Assembly (NCBI GenBank): GCA_902786545.1
Contig: CADACU010000030.1
Span: 1 to 40,402, forward strand
From: an uncultured Anaerovibrio sp.
Lineage (GTDB): Bacteria > Bacillota > Negativicutes > Selenomonadales > Selenomonadaceae
DNA length: 40,402 bases
Direction: 5' to 3'
In this document: piece by piece, positions 16,020 to 24,670 of the stretch
How the letters are laid out: each line of letters starts with the position of its first letter
How positions within the stretch are numbered: the stretch's first letter is position 1
Program-made: the position numbers and the translations under genes
The notes under the pieces: generated by a model
Seen by the model: the letters and a program-made list of their open reading frames with translations, nothing else
What the model was told of the DNA's origin: nothing
Databases searched by the model: none

Positions 16020-17261
16020 TTAGCACTGGTGTAAATATGCGTACTGCTCCGGCGTCAGCTCATCAATCTCAATCCCCATAGCTGCCAGCTTGATTTTCGC
16101 AATTTTCTGGTCAACTTCCTCCGGCAGCACATAAACCTTGTTTTCCAGCTTATCATGATTTTCAACAATATGCAGGGCCGAGAAGAACTGTACGCCCCAG
16201 GAAAGGTCCATTATCTCGGCCGGGTGACCATCACCGCAAGCCAGATTTACCAGCCGACCTTCTCCCAACAGATACAACTTTTTGCCATCAGCAAACTTAA
16301 ACTCTTCGATGCCATCCTTCACCTGTACCCGGGACTCAGTCATAGCCTCCAGTTCCGGAATATTTATCTCTACATCAAAATGACCGGAATTAGCCATCAC
16401 AGCACCATTTTTCATGGAGGCAAAGTGACGCTCCCGCAAAATATCCTTATCGCCGGTCAGGGTCAGGAAAATGTCACCTATCTTGGCAGCCTCATCCATC
16501 GGCATAACTCTGAAGCCATCAAATACCGCTTCAATAGCCTTGATTGGGTCCACCTCAGTAATGATAACATTGGCACCAAGTCCCTTGGCCCGCATAGCGC
16601 CGCCCTTGCCGCACCAGCCATAGCCAGCAATAACTACTGTCTTGCCGGAAATAACCAGATTGGTAGCCCGCATGATGCCTTCCCAGGTAGATTGACCCGT
16701 ACCATACCGGTTGTCAAACAGATACTTGCAATATGCGTCATTGGCTGCCATCATTGGGAACTCCAGCTTTCCGGCCGCTTCCAGGGCCTTATCCCGAATA
16801 ACACCGGTAGTGGTTTCCTCAGATCCGCCAATTATCTTTGGCAAGAGCTCCCGCCGATCATTGTGCAGACGATAAATCAAGTCACCACCATCATCCATAA
16901 TAATGTCCGGCTCACAGTCCAGTGCCATATCAATGTATTTGTCATACTCTTCCATAGTACAGCCGTGATGAGCAAAAACCGTTACCCCGGACTCCACCAG
17001 AGCAGCACACACATCATCCTGAGTGGATAATGGGTTGGATGCGGTGGCAATAACCTCCGCCCCAGCATTTTTCAATACAATGGCCAGGTAAGCCGTCTTG
17101 GCTTCCAGATGCATGGTCATAACCATCCGCTTGCCGGCAAATGGCTTGGAAACAGAATACTCATCATTTATAGCCTTCATCACTGGCATAAAATTCTTTA
17201 CCCAGTTGATTTTATCATGTCCAGAAGGTGCTAATTTAATATCTTTGATTTTTGACTCCAT
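16020..17261 (-). CDS. ahcY: Adenosylhomocysteinase (S-adenosylhomocysteine hydrolase)
   Basis: This 413-aa enzyme cleaves S-adenosylhomocysteine to adenosine and homocysteine using bound NAD. Visible hallmarks are MTMHLEAKTAYL, ATASNPLSTQDDV, DDGGDLI, GGSEETTTGV and the NAD-binding Rossmann segment VVIAGYGWCGKGGAMRAKGL. VMANSGHFDVEI and LLGEGRLVNLACGDGHPAEIMD follow further on. The length matches the shorter form without the eukaryotic/proteobacterial insert. The C-terminus is YAYLHQC rather than the usual Y-R-Y end. AGGAGGCGTATT precedes the ATG. It lies 65 bp after surE with its own downstream terminator. It is cytoplasmic and regenerates homocysteine for the methyl cycle. Confidence 0.97.
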   Translation of the reverse strand: MESKIKDIKLAPSGHDKINWVKNFMPVMKAINDEYSVSKPFAGKRMVMTMHLEAKTAYLAIVLKNAGAEVIATASNPLSTQDDVCAALVESGVTVFAHHGCTMEEYDKYIDMALDCEPDIIMDDGGDLIYRLHNDRRELLPKIIGGSEETTTGVIRDKALEAAGKLEFPMMAANDAYCKYLFDNRYGTGQSTWEGIMRATNLVISGKTVVIAGYGWCGKGGAMRAKGLGANVIITEVDPIKAIEAVFDGFRVMPMDEAAKIGDIFLTLTGDKDILRERHFASMKNGAVMANSGHFDVEINIPELEAMTESRVQVKDGIEEFKFADGKKLYLLGEGRLVNLACGDGHPAEIMDLSWGVQFFSALHIVENHDKLENKVYVLPEEVDQKIAKIKLAAMGIEIDELTPEQYAYLHQC

Positions 17262-17326
17262 AATACGCCTCCTATTTTAAATCAATTATTTGCTCTAACA
17301 ATTCATTTTAACATTATTTAACACAG

Positions 17327-18100
17327 TTATAAAGCTTTTCCTGCCTTATCAGACAAGAATTTGTGATCAGCTACCTTCAGTCGGATAGGGGTCACAGTAA
17401 CATTGCCCTGGTTGCACAGAACCACATCTGAAACCGGGCTGTTACCATCATCGATAATGTCACCCTCCACAATATAATAAGTGCGACCATCCGGATCCGT
17501 CTTGGGAATGTAAGCATTTTCATAGTTTCTGATTCCCTGATAAGCCCACAGCCATTGATAGTTTTCCGCCAGCTTTACCGGAAAATTGATATTAAGCAGA
17601 TATTCATTTTCTTCCCGTTCCATGCCCAAAATCACCGGCAGCTTCTTTGCCAGTTCAGCCGCGGCTTCATCAAAGGTCATAATAGGCCGGTAGCTAAGGG
17701 AGACGGCAATAGCCCGAATATTATGAATGAAGCCTTCCTTGGCAGCCCCCACCGTACCGGAATAAATCAAGTCAGTCCCCAAGTTAGAACCGTCATTTAT
17801 CCCGGAAATAACCAGATCCGGGAACAATGTCTCATTATTATCCAAAACGCCTTCCAAATAGAGCTTAACACTGTCAGCCGGCGTACCTCCAATACTGTAC
17901 GCCTTGATACCGTATCTATCCATCAAGGGCTTGTATTCATCAATATAAATCGGTTTACCAACGGTAATGGCATGTGCCTTGGCACTTTGCTGACTGGCCG
18001 GCGCTGCAACTATTACCTCATGTTCCCGGCAGAGAACCTTTACCAGAGCTTCAATTCCCGGAGACTGAACCCCGTCATCATTGCTGATAAGAATTTTCAT
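17327..18100 (-). CDS. surE: 5'/3'-nucleotidase SurE
   Basis: This 257-aa protein starts MKILISNDDGVQSPGIEAL, with the metal-binding Asp-Asp pair of SurE. APASQQSAKAHAIT, GGTPADSVKLYLEG, LVISGINDGSNLGTDLIYSG and TVGAAKEGF follow, all family signatures. SurE is a divalent-metal-dependent phosphatase acting on nucleoside 5'- and 3'-monophosphates, in the cytoplasm. The start is preceded by AAAGGAATAGACT. It lies just downstream of tRNA-Lys and its terminator and upstream of ahcY on the same strand. Confidence 0.96.
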   Translation of the reverse strand: MKILISNDDGVQSPGIEALVKVLCREHEVIVAAPASQQSAKAHAITVGKPIYIDEYKPLMDRYGIKAYSIGGTPADSVKLYLEGVLDNNETLFPDLVISGINDGSNLGTDLIYSGTVGAAKEGFIHNIRAIAVSLSYRPIMTFDEAAAELAKKLPVILGMEREENEYLLNINFPVKLAENYQWLWAYQGIRNYENAYIPKTDPDGRTYYIVEGDIIDDGNSPVSDVVLCNQGNVTVTPIRLKVADHKFLSDKAGKAL

Positions 18101-18129
18101 AGTCTATTCCTTTCTACCTGCATATATAC

Positions 18130-18158
18130 AAAAAACAGGCTGGAAAAAATCCAACCTG
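18130..18158 (-). terminator. Intrinsic terminator of the tRNA-Lys transcript
   Basis: On the minus strand, CAGGTTGGA-TTTTT-TCCAGCCTG is followed by TTTTTTG, starting 12 nt after the tRNA 3' end. Confidence 0.85.
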
Positions 18159-18170
18159 CCAACATTCAAA

Positions 18171-18246
18171 TGGTGACCCACCGGGGACTCGAACCCCGAA
18201 CCTGCTGATTAAGAGTCAGATGCTCTACCAGTTGAGCTAGTGAGTC
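18171..18246 (-). tRNA. tRNA-Lys (anticodon CUU)
   Basis: The 76-nt minus-strand sequence folds as a cloverleaf. The acceptor arm is GACTCAC / GTGGGTC with discriminator A and encoded CCA (18171-18173). The D-arm is GCTC...GAGC and the T-arm CGGGG-TTCGAGT-CCCCG. The anticodon loop CTCTTAA gives anticodon CUU, decoding AAG. The first anticodon-stem pair would be U-C, a mismatch. It is a single tRNA with its own promoter and terminator. Confidence 0.95.
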
Positions 18247-18282
18247 ATTTGCTCGGCACATCCTTGCCTCACAACGATGTAT

Positions 18283-18311
18283 ATTATATCTTTATCTTAC
18301 CATCGTGTCAA
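18283..18311 (-). promoter_or_regulatory. Consensus promoter of tRNA-Lys
   Basis: On the minus strand, -35 TTGACA (18306-18311) and -10 TATAAT (18283-18288) both match consensus and are separated by exactly 17 bp. The -10 lies about 37 bp before the tRNA. Confidence 0.9.
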
Positions 18312-18325
18312 CAGTATTTTGAAAT

Positions 18326-19120
18326 TTATTCCTCATATATTTCCTTTATATATTTTTCTCCCAAAACACTCTTACACTTATCCACCATAGGATTTAGCAG
18401 CCGCAACGCTTTGTCCCGATTCTCGGCTGCTGCCGTTACCCTGATAAGGCACCCATCAGTTTTGGCATAGGTTGCCACAGTTGGATTGGCATTATCCACC
18501 AGGTCACCCAACCGCTCTGCACAAGGCCCCTCACCCACAATAGTCACCGGTGCGTCCTCCTTGCTTATCATTTTTATATTTATGGAAACAAAGACCCGGT
18601 CACTGAACTGTTTTAAATAGGGCAAGGCATATTCCTCAAACATCGGCTCCATTTCCTTTGGTGGGCCGGGAAATAACAGGCAATATTTTCCATTATCTTC
18701 CACGATACAGCCCGGTGCCGTACCATTATGGTTGTACATTATAATAGCATCCTTTGGCACATAGGCCTGCTTTTTCTGACTGTCGGACAGCGGGCCAAAG
18801 CCCCGTGCCATCAATCGCTTTTCCATCATGGACAGAGCCTGCTCATCCAGAATAACTTCCTTATGGAAATAATCCATTATCATTTCCTTGGTAAGGTCAT
18901 CCTTGGTCGGGCCCAATCCACCAGTAAGAATAACCATATCGCTCCTGGAAAAGGCTACATCCAATGCAGCCTTTATCCGTTCCGGATTATCCCCTACCAC
19001 TGTCTGATAATAACAGGCCAGTCCCAGCTTGGCCAGCTGCCGGGCCAGATACCGGGCATTGGTGTTCACAATATCCCCCAGCAAAAGCTCCGTGCCAACA
19101 CTAATCAACTCTACAACCAT
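18326..19120 (-). CDS. cinA: CinA N-terminal domain (COG1058) protein without the PncC domain
   Basis: This 264-aa protein matches the N-terminal MoaB/MogA-like half of CinA: MVVELISVGTELLLGDIVNT, NPERIKAAL, VILTGGLGPTKDDLTKEMI and LLFPGPPKEMEPMF. A following KH-type segment ends LGEKYIKEIYEE. Full-length CinA is about 410 aa and continues into a C-terminal nicotinamide-nucleotide amidase (PncC) domain; here a stop comes exactly at the domain boundary. The downstream bases hold only the tRNA promoter, so no fragment of the second domain remains. The N-domain of CinA acts on pyrophosphate bonds such as ADP-ribose. The start follows TTGGAGATGTTTAG. A Sir2-family gene, also linked to NAD metabolism, is the next gene upstream. 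Confidence 0.9.
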   Translation of the reverse strand: MVVELISVGTELLLGDIVNTNARYLARQLAKLGLACYYQTVVGDNPERIKAALDVAFSRSDMVILTGGLGPTKDDLTKEMIMDYFHKEVILDEQALSMMEKRLMARGFGPLSDSQKKQAYVPKDAIIMYNHNGTAPGCIVEDNGKYCLLFPGPPKEMEPMFEEYALPYLKQFSDRVFVSINIKMISKEDAPVTIVGEGPCAERLGDLVDNANPTVATYAKTDGCLIRVTAAAENRDKALRLLNPMVDKCKSVLGEKYIKEIYEE

Positions 19121-19166
19121 CTAAACATCTCCAATGAATATTTCTATATAACGAGCTTTAAGATGT

Positions 19167-19244
19167 CCCCCACCTCTTTAGGTGGGGGAAAACAAACTAC
19201 AACAGCTGGCGAGCATATCTCCCAGCTCGTTGAAACGCTAATTG
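19167..19244 (-). repeat. Mobile-element remnant: 51-bp repeat copy with adjacent GC-rich hairpin
   Basis: 19194-19244 is identical, in inverted orientation, to 38454-38504. It contains the hairpin AGCTGGGAG...CTCGCCAGCT. On this copy it is joined to a perfect 8-bp hairpin, CCCCCACC-TCTTTA-GGTGGGGG (19167-19188). Such stems are common near the ends of IS200/IS605-type elements. No transposase or tnpB ORF is present, so I call it a relic or a non-autonomous element. It fills the gap between the Sir2 stop and the cinA start. Confidence 0.6.
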
Positions 19245-19263
19245 TCAAAGAATACCACTTTTC

Positions 19264-20010
19264 TCAGCCAAAGCAAAGCTCCACTGCCTGGGAGAGCACC
19301 TGGCCTATCGGTTCCCTAATTACCAGCTGAGCTCGATTATCCGCCTTGGTAGCCGTTTTATTTATCAGTACCAAATTTTTCCCTTGAAAATAATCAATCA
19401 ACCCCGCCGCCGGATAGACAATCAGGGACGTACCACCTACTATCAGGGTATCCGCCCTGGCAATCGCCGCCACCGAGCGGGCAATCACCTGATTATCCAG
19501 CCCTTCCTCGTACAACACTACCCCTGGTCTTACAATTCCGCCGCAGTCCTCACAACGAGGAATTGGTTTATTGGCCTCTGCCAATACATAGTCCGCCGGA
19601 TAGGCTTTATCGCAATCCATACAGTGCCACCGATAGCTTGAACCGTGTAGCTCATAAACCGTTTTGCTGCCCGCCATCTGGTGCAGTCCATCAATATTTT
19701 GAGTAACTACTGCCTGTAATTTCCCCTTTTCCTCCAGTTTGGCCAGTGCATAATGCCCGGGATTAGGCTTTACATCCATATACATCAGCCGGGTCCGATA
19801 AAAATCAAAGAACTCAGCGGGATGATTTATCATAAAACTGTGAGAAACCATCTCCTCCGGCGTAAATTCCCGATGAAGGCTTTGGCTATATATACCATCC
19901 GCACTGCGAAAATCCGGTATGCCAGACTCGGTGGACATTCCAGCCCCGCCAAAAAACACCACATTAGAGCTTTCTTTTAGCATTTGCGCCAATTCCTGTA
20001 TCTTATCCAT
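19264..20010 (-). CDS. NAD-dependent protein deacylase, Sir2 family
   Basis: This 248-aa protein has the sirtuin NAD-binding motifs VVFFGGAGMSTESGIPDFRS and TQNIDGLHQMAG, and the catalytic His in YELHGSSY. Two zinc-binding pairs are present (CMDC and CEDC). RPGVVLYEEGLD, GTSLIVYPAAGL and VLINK follow. Sirtuins remove acyl groups from lysine using NAD+, releasing nicotinamide and O-acyl-ADP-ribose. Bacterial members are cytoplasmic; I do not see the class III Tyr/Arg desuccinylase motif clearly enough to assign specificity. GAGGAAGTAGCT precedes the ATG. It lies 80 bp downstream of the chemoreceptor gene. Confidence 0.95.
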   Translation of the reverse strand: MDKIQELAQMLKESSNVVFFGGAGMSTESGIPDFRSADGIYSQSLHREFTPEEMVSHSFMINHPAEFFDFYRTRLMYMDVKPNPGHYALAKLEEKGKLQAVVTQNIDGLHQMAGSKTVYELHGSSYRWHCMDCDKAYPADYVLAEANKPIPRCEDCGGIVRPGVVLYEEGLDNQVIARSVAAIARADTLIVGGTSLIVYPAAGLIDYFQGKNLVLINKTATKADNRAQLVIREPIGQVLSQAVELCFG

Positions 20011-20035
20011 AGCTACTTCCTCACTGCAGAAACAA

Positions 20036-20062
20036 GAAACGGGACCGATGAACCAGTCCCGC
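20036..20062 (-). terminator. Probable terminator after the chemoreceptor gene
   Basis: On the minus strand, CGGGAC...GTCCCG (20040-20061) with a 10-nt loop is followed by the T-rich TTTCTTGTTTC. The T tract is interrupted, so strength is uncertain. Confidence 0.55.
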
Positions 20063-20089
20063 TTCCACTAATACTAAACTATAACTATT

Positions 20090-21775
20090 TTATACTCTGA
20101 ACTTGGCAACCTCAGTCTGGAGTCCCTGAGCCAATACAGCCAGGGAATGACTGGCCTTGGAGATTTCATCCATCATAGCCGCCTGCTCCTCAGTAGAAGC
20201 GCTGACACCCTGAGCTTCCTGGTTGGACCGGTCACCCAAGGCAACGACATCAGTCATTACTCCCTGAATCTCGTTACAGGTAGTACCGGTCTTCTCAATA
20301 GCTGCCAAGGATACATCAATCTGCTGATACATATTATCAATCAGAGTAGCAATCTGACGGAAAGCTTCACCGGCTTCAGCCACAATCTGGGTTCCATTTT
20401 GAACCCCCTCGTTGTTCTCCTGCATGGCCTTAACTGCCTTGGCGGTATCTTCCTGAATACTCATAATCATATTGGAAATACTCTGGGTTGCTACTTCGGA
20501 CTGCTCAGCCAGTTTCCGGACTTCCTCAGCAACTACCGCAAAGCCACGACCGGCCTCACCGGCCCGAGCGGCCTCAATGGCGGCATTAAGAGCCAACAGA
20601 TTGGTCTGGCTGGCAATATTGGAAATGGTCTCAATAACCTGAACAATGTTAGCAGAACGCTCACCCAAGGTCTCCACGATAACAGAAGACTCATTGATTT
20701 GCTTGGACATATTGTTCATGGTATCAATAGCCCGCTGAACAGTAACCTGACCGCCCTTGACCCCTTCCATACTCTCTTGGGCAGCCTGCTTCATCAAATT
20801 GGAGCATTCCGTAAGGTTATCCATATCATTGCTCATATCATTGGTTTTATCATTGGTAACATTCAGCATAGAAACCTGATGCTGATTGTTTTCCGCCATC
20901 TTTACCGCGCTCTCGGCTACCAGGCGGATACTTTCAGCTGTTTGATTGGCACTGGCCGTCAGCTCTTCACTGGCCGCCGCTACCTGCTCAGCCGAGTTGG
21001 TAATCTTCTTCATCATACCCCGTACGGCAGCTTTCATCCGATCTGTATCATGGGCCAGATGCGCAATTTCATCGTTACCATCAATATTGAGGCTCGGAGC
21101 ACTCAAATCACCTTCTGCCACTACAGCCAACGCTTTCTGAACCCGAACCAGCGGCTGCAGCTGACGTCTTACCACGAAGGTTACAATTACCCCCATAATA
21201 ATCAACAATACCAAAACGGCAATCGTCATATTAAATGCGAAATCATGGGCCAGATTTTCCATAACACCGGATGGAACACCAACAAAAACCATACCTATAT
21301 TCTGACCGCTGGCATCCTTAATTGGCTGATAACATACAAAGTGAGGCTGGTTCAAAACCTTTGTTTCCATAACAACAGTCTCACCATGCTTCAGTACCCG
21401 ATCGGCAATTTCCGGTGATGCCTTGGTACCAATTGCCCGCTCACCCTTTTCATTCTTTACGGTAGTTGACACACGGGTATCACCTAAAAATAAGGTAAAT
21501 GAATTACCGGTATCCTCGTGAAGCTTATCCATAATGGTGGTCTTGCCCTCAACCATGACATCGCCTTTATAGAGCTGACCATTTCTTACATTCCAGTCAC
21601 CTTTGTAATTATTCTCCACAAACTGGGAAAATAAGACTCCACAGTCAGTAACCTGATCATCCAGTGACTCTTCGAAGCCTTTTACAGCATCCCGATACCC
21701 CACAATTGCCACGATAATACAGACCAGAACTATGCAGGCCGACAGAAAAATAATGGCCTTTTTCTGCATATTCAT
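20090..21775 (-). CDS. Methyl-accepting chemotaxis protein with periplasmic Cache-type sensor
   Basis: This 561-aa protein has TM1 near residues 5-26 ([20 protein letters not shown]) and an extracytoplasmic domain of about 160 residues that looks like a single Cache ([33 protein letters not shown]). TM2 ([20 protein letters not shown]), a HAMP domain and the long MCP signalling coiled coil follow. The conserved hairpin tip contains [20 protein letters not shown] and [18 protein letters not shown]. It senses a small molecule outside the inner membrane and controls CheA; the ligand is not predictable. GAGGAGGGATAAAT precedes the ATG. No other chemotaxis gene is nearby, so it is an orphan receptor. 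Confidence 0.95.
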   Translation of the reverse strand: MNMQKKAIIFLSACIVLVCIIVAIVGYRDAVKGFEESLDDQVTDCGVLFSQFVENNYKGDWNVRNGQLYKGDVMVEGKTTIMDKLHEDTGNSFTLFLGDTRVSTTVKNEKGERAIGTKASPEIADRVLKHGETVVMETKVLNQPHFVCYQPIKDASGQNIGMVFVGVPSGVMENLAHDFAFNMTIAVLVLLIIMGVIVTFVVRRQLQPLVRVQKALAVVAEGDLSAPSLNIDGNDEIAHLAHDTDRMKAAVRGMMKKITNSAEQVAAASEELTASANQTAESIRLVAESAVKMAENNQHQVSMLNVTNDKTNDMSNDMDNLTECSNLMKQAAQESMEGVKGGQVTVQRAIDTMNNMSKQINESSVIVETLGERSANIVQVIETISNIASQTNLLALNAAIEAARAGEAGRGFAVVAEEVRKLAEQSEVATQSISNMIMSIQEDTAKAVKAMQENNEGVQNGTQIVAEAGEAFRQIATLIDNMYQQIDVSLAAIEKTGTTCNEIQGVMTDVVALGDRSNQEAQGVSASTEEQAAMMDEISKASHSLAVLAQGLQTEVAKFRV

Positions 21776-22210
21776 ATTTATCCCTCCTCAGATAATTTAA
21801 ACTGTAAAAATTATTGCCTAATATATATATAGCAGATGACAGTATCACCCATTTCACGAGTTATGATTCGATAAATTTCCTCTATAATCCTTCTTTTCTC
21901 ACAAAAATTTTTTAACTTTTTCTATGAAAATTGCACATATTTCCTTTTATTATTATTTTAATAACCTTTAGTTATTATTTTTATTTTTATTGTAGAAGAA
22001 ATACTTATTCTTAAATTGACAGACAAATTTGTAATATGTTTTTTAGTATTTTTTTCTTCTTATTCCTTAAAATTCACTAATAATACAATTTTTTATCTCT
22101 TTTTCTTTGTTTCTCGGTAGTATTTTTTAACTAAATTGTTTATAATAGTCATATGAATTTTATTTTTTTAAATAATTGAAACAATTTTTTCAATGAGGAG
22201 CGGCGCTAGT
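21776..22210. other. AT-rich divergent intergenic region
   Basis: About 430 bp of very AT-rich sequence separates the chemoreceptor and regulator starts. There is no supported ORF or RNA gene. A TATAAT at 22141-22146 is a likely -10 for the plus-strand GntR gene, though its -35 is poor. I see no convincing sigma-28 promoter for the chemoreceptor. Confidence 0.4.
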
Positions 22211-22921
22211 ATGAAAGAGGATAGTGGAAAGACACTGGTAGAACTCACCACCGACAAAATTATCAGATACATCACCTCTCGACAGCTTCAGCCTGGTGAC
22301 AAGGTCCCAACCGAAGCTGAGTTTCTGGAGAAATTTGCGGTCAGCCGTGGAACCTTGCGGGAAGCCTTCAAGGTTCTCATCGCCCGTAACATTCTGGAAA
22401 GCCGTCAGGGAGCCGGCACTTTTATTTCTGAAAAGCAGGGCATACCAGACGATCCATTGGGGCTGACCTTTATTTATGACGACCAAATGCTGGCACTTGA
22501 TATGATTGATTTACGGCTTATGATCGAGCCTAAGGCCGCCCAGCTGGCTGCCGCCAACGCTACTGAGGAACAGAAGCAGGCCCTGATTGATTTGATGAAC
22601 CAACTGGAAGAACGCATCAGCAAAGGCGAGCCTTATGTAGAAATCGATGGCAAATTTCATCAGCTCATTTCCGAAGCCACCGGCAACCGGGTTATAGGCA
22701 ACCTTACCTATATTCTCTTTACTTCAATCGAGAAAAACATTGAACTGACATTGAATAATTTAAGTGTCACCAATACATTGTATTATCACCGGAAAATTCT
22801 TGATGCCATACTCAACGGTCGAATCTTTGATGCCTGCAATTTTATGACCAGCCATCTCAGCCTGATTCGGGAATATATGTATGAAAATATGACCAAGAAG
22901 CTGGACAACGAAAAAAAATAA
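22211..22921 (+). CDS. FadR-type GntR-family transcriptional regulator (FCD domain)
   Basis: This 236-aa protein starts at ATG 22211, 10 nt after AGGAG; an in-frame ATG at 22193 lies before that ribosome binding site. The N-terminal winged helix has LQPGDKVPTEAEFLEKFAVS, then RGTLREAFKVL and a GAGTFI wing, typical of GntR. The C-terminal all-helical FCD domain (DLRLMIEPKAAQLAA, YVEIDGKFHQLISEATGNRV, YYHRKILDAIL) usually binds a metal and a carboxylate-type ligand. It is convergent with the branched-chain amino acid operon and shares a bidirectional terminator with it, so co-regulation is possible but not shown. Confidence 0.93.
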   Translation: MKEDSGKTLVELTTDKIIRYITSRQLQPGDKVPTEAEFLEKFAVSRGTLREAFKVLIARNILESRQGAGTFISEKQGIPDDPLGLTFIYDDQMLALDMIDLRLMIEPKAAQLAAANATEEQKQALIDLMNQLEERISKGEPYVEIDGKFHQLISEATGNRVIGNLTYILFTSIEKNIELTLNNLSVTNTLYYHRKILDAILNGRIFDACNFMTSHLSLIREYMYENMTKKLDNEKK

Positions 22922-22931
22922 ATCCCATAAT

Positions 22932-22965
22932 AAAAATGCTCTCATAAATATCGAGAGCATTTTTT
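22932..22965 (+). terminator. Bidirectional intrinsic terminator between the GntR gene and ilvB
   Basis: The symmetric hairpin AAAAATGCTCTC / GAGAGCATTTTT has a loop of about 8 nt, with A and T tracts on both sides. It serves both convergent transcripts. Confidence 0.9.
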
Positions 22966-22981
22966 AGTGCCAATTCAGGCA

Positions 22982-24670
22982 TTATTTAAAATCAACGAAT
23001 TCATTTATTTTGGCGCCGCCTTTAATCATCGGCTCCACAAAGCTGCGATGCAGATTTATCACAATAACATGCGGTTTGTCAGCCTCATTCATGGATTTGG
23101 AAAATGCGTCAGCAAATTCATCAGAGGTAGAAACATTATAAGTATCGATACCAAAACTTTTGGCATAGCCGGCGTAATCCATATCATAGTCAAATTCACA
23201 GGCAATGTACCTTTCCTTATAATATACATTCTGCAGCTGGCGTATCATCCCCAGGCTTCGATTATTCACAATGATGGAAATAATCGGCAAATTCAATCTG
23301 GCAATGGTGTAATATTCATTGCCGGTCATTTTGATACCGCCATCACCTGCCACATGGATTACCCGCCGCTTGCTGCCACTCCCCATATAGGCCAGTTGGG
23401 CCCCCATGGCAGCCGGCAGGCCAAACCCCATGGTGCCTAATCCGCCCGAGGTAAACCAAGTCCGTGGCTCCTCCACCCGTAAATGCAGAGCACACCACAT
23501 CTGGTGCTGCCCCACATCCGTGGCATAGGCAAATTCTTTTCCGGTCGTAGCCCTGGCAATATGATTCAACGCCCATGGCAAGGTAAGCCGGTTTACAGCA
23601 TAATCATAGGCATACTCCGACTTCCAGGACCGAATGGTTTCCCACCATTCCTCCAGCTTTTGGGTCGGTTCCCGCCGCATCAGCATACTGAGAATAACCT
23701 TCATATTTCCCGCCAAACCAATACTGCTGGCAATATTCTTATCTATTTCCGCCGGATCAATATCCACATGAATAAATTTGGTTTCAGCAGTGTATTTATC
23801 CAGATTACCAGTTTGCCGGTCCGCAAACCGGCTGCCCAGAGAAATAACCAAATCAGCATTAGCAATCGCATTATTGGCCGCTTTTTTTCCGTGCATACCG
23901 GCAAAGCCCAGCACATTTTTGTGGGATTTAGGTATGCCACCAATTCCCATCAAGGTATATACCACCGGCAGATTAAAATGCTCGGCAAAAGCCGTTACCT
24001 CCTTGGATGCATTGGCTGAGACCACGCCACCACCAACAATAACCACCGGTCGCTGTGCCTTGCAGATAACATCAGCCGCCTCAGCTGCACAAATTTTAAA
24101 GTCCACATCCGGCTCAGAATTCCTTGGCTCCTCACAAACAGCCTCATAATATGGAGCTTCATTTAAAAGAATATCCCGTGGCACATCCACCAGCACCGGT
24201 CCAGGGCGACCACTTTTGGCTATTTTAAAGGCTTCCCGTAGTATTTCTGCCAATTTGGCCGGATTTTTCACCTTGTAATTATGCTTAGTAATGGGCATGG
24301 TTACATCCAATATGTCCGTTTCCTGAAATGAATCCCGCCCCAACAGGCCGGTATCCACCTGACCGGTTATGGCCACCACCGGAATAGAGTCCATAAAAGC
24401 CGTGGCAATACCCGTGACCAGATTGGTGGCTCCCGGTCCGGAGGTGGCAATGCACACTCCCACCTTGCCGGTCGCCCGGGCGTATCCATCCGCTGCATGG
24501 GCGGCGTTTTGCTCATGGGTTACCAAAATCTGTTTTATGTTCTTTTCATCATAAAGGGCATCATATAATGGCAAAATCATACCACCGGGATAACCAAATA
24601 ATGTATCGATTTCCTGTTCCTGCAAAATTTTTACAATAACCTGTGCGCCATTCATTTGCCTTACCCCCAT
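22982..24670 (-). CDS. ilvB: Acetolactate synthase, large (catalytic) subunit
   Basis: This 562-aa ThDP enzyme condenses pyruvate with a second pyruvate or 2-oxobutyrate in valine/leucine/isoleucine synthesis. The N-terminal Pyr domain has IDTLFGYPGGMILPLYDAL and the catalytic Glu region LVTHEQNAAHAADGYAR. The central FAD domain is followed by the PP domain, with the ThDP motif GDGGIKMTGNEYYTIARLNL ending in VNN. Possible starts are ATG 24670, which overlaps the leuB stop (TGATG), and ATG 24655 (MNGAQVIVKIL), which has a G-rich Shine-Dalgarno and fits homologues better. It is the last gene of the operon, five genes away from its regulatory subunit ilvN. Confidence 0.96.
   Translation of the reverse strand: MGVRQMNGAQVIVKILQEQEIDTLFGYPGGMILPLYDALYDEKNIKQILVTHEQNAAHAADGYARATGKVGVCIATSGPGATNLVTGIATAFMDSIPVVAITGQVDTGLLGRDSFQETDILDVTMPITKHNYKVKNPAKLAEILREAFKIAKSGRPGPVLVDVPRDILLNEAPYYEAVCEEPRNSEPDVDFKICAAEAADVICKAQRPVVIVGGGVVSANASKEVTAFAEHFNLPVVYTLMGIGGIPKSHKNVLGFAGMHGKKAANNAIANADLVISLGSRFADRQTGNLDKYTAETKFIHVDIDPAEIDKNIASSIGLAGNMKVILSMLMRREPTQKLEEWWETIRSWKSEYAYDYAVNRLTLPWALNHIARATTGKEFAYATDVGQHQMWCALHLRVEEPRTWFTSGGLGTMGFGLPAAMGAQLAYMGSGSKRRVIHVAGDGGIKMTGNEYYTIARLNLPIISIIVNNRSLGMIRQLQNVYYKERYIACEFDYDMDYAGYAKSFGIDTYNVSTSDEFADAFSKSMNEADKPHVIVINLHRSFVEPMIKGGAKINEFVDFK

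Noticed and set aside
16155-17030. 291-codon plus-strand open frame
   Set aside because: It is antisense to ahcY and shows no motif or initiation signal.
20147-21418. 423-codon open frame on the plus strand
   Set aside because: It lies antisense within the chemoreceptor gene, has no ribosome binding site and its translation shows no domain. It is a by-product of codon bias in the real gene.
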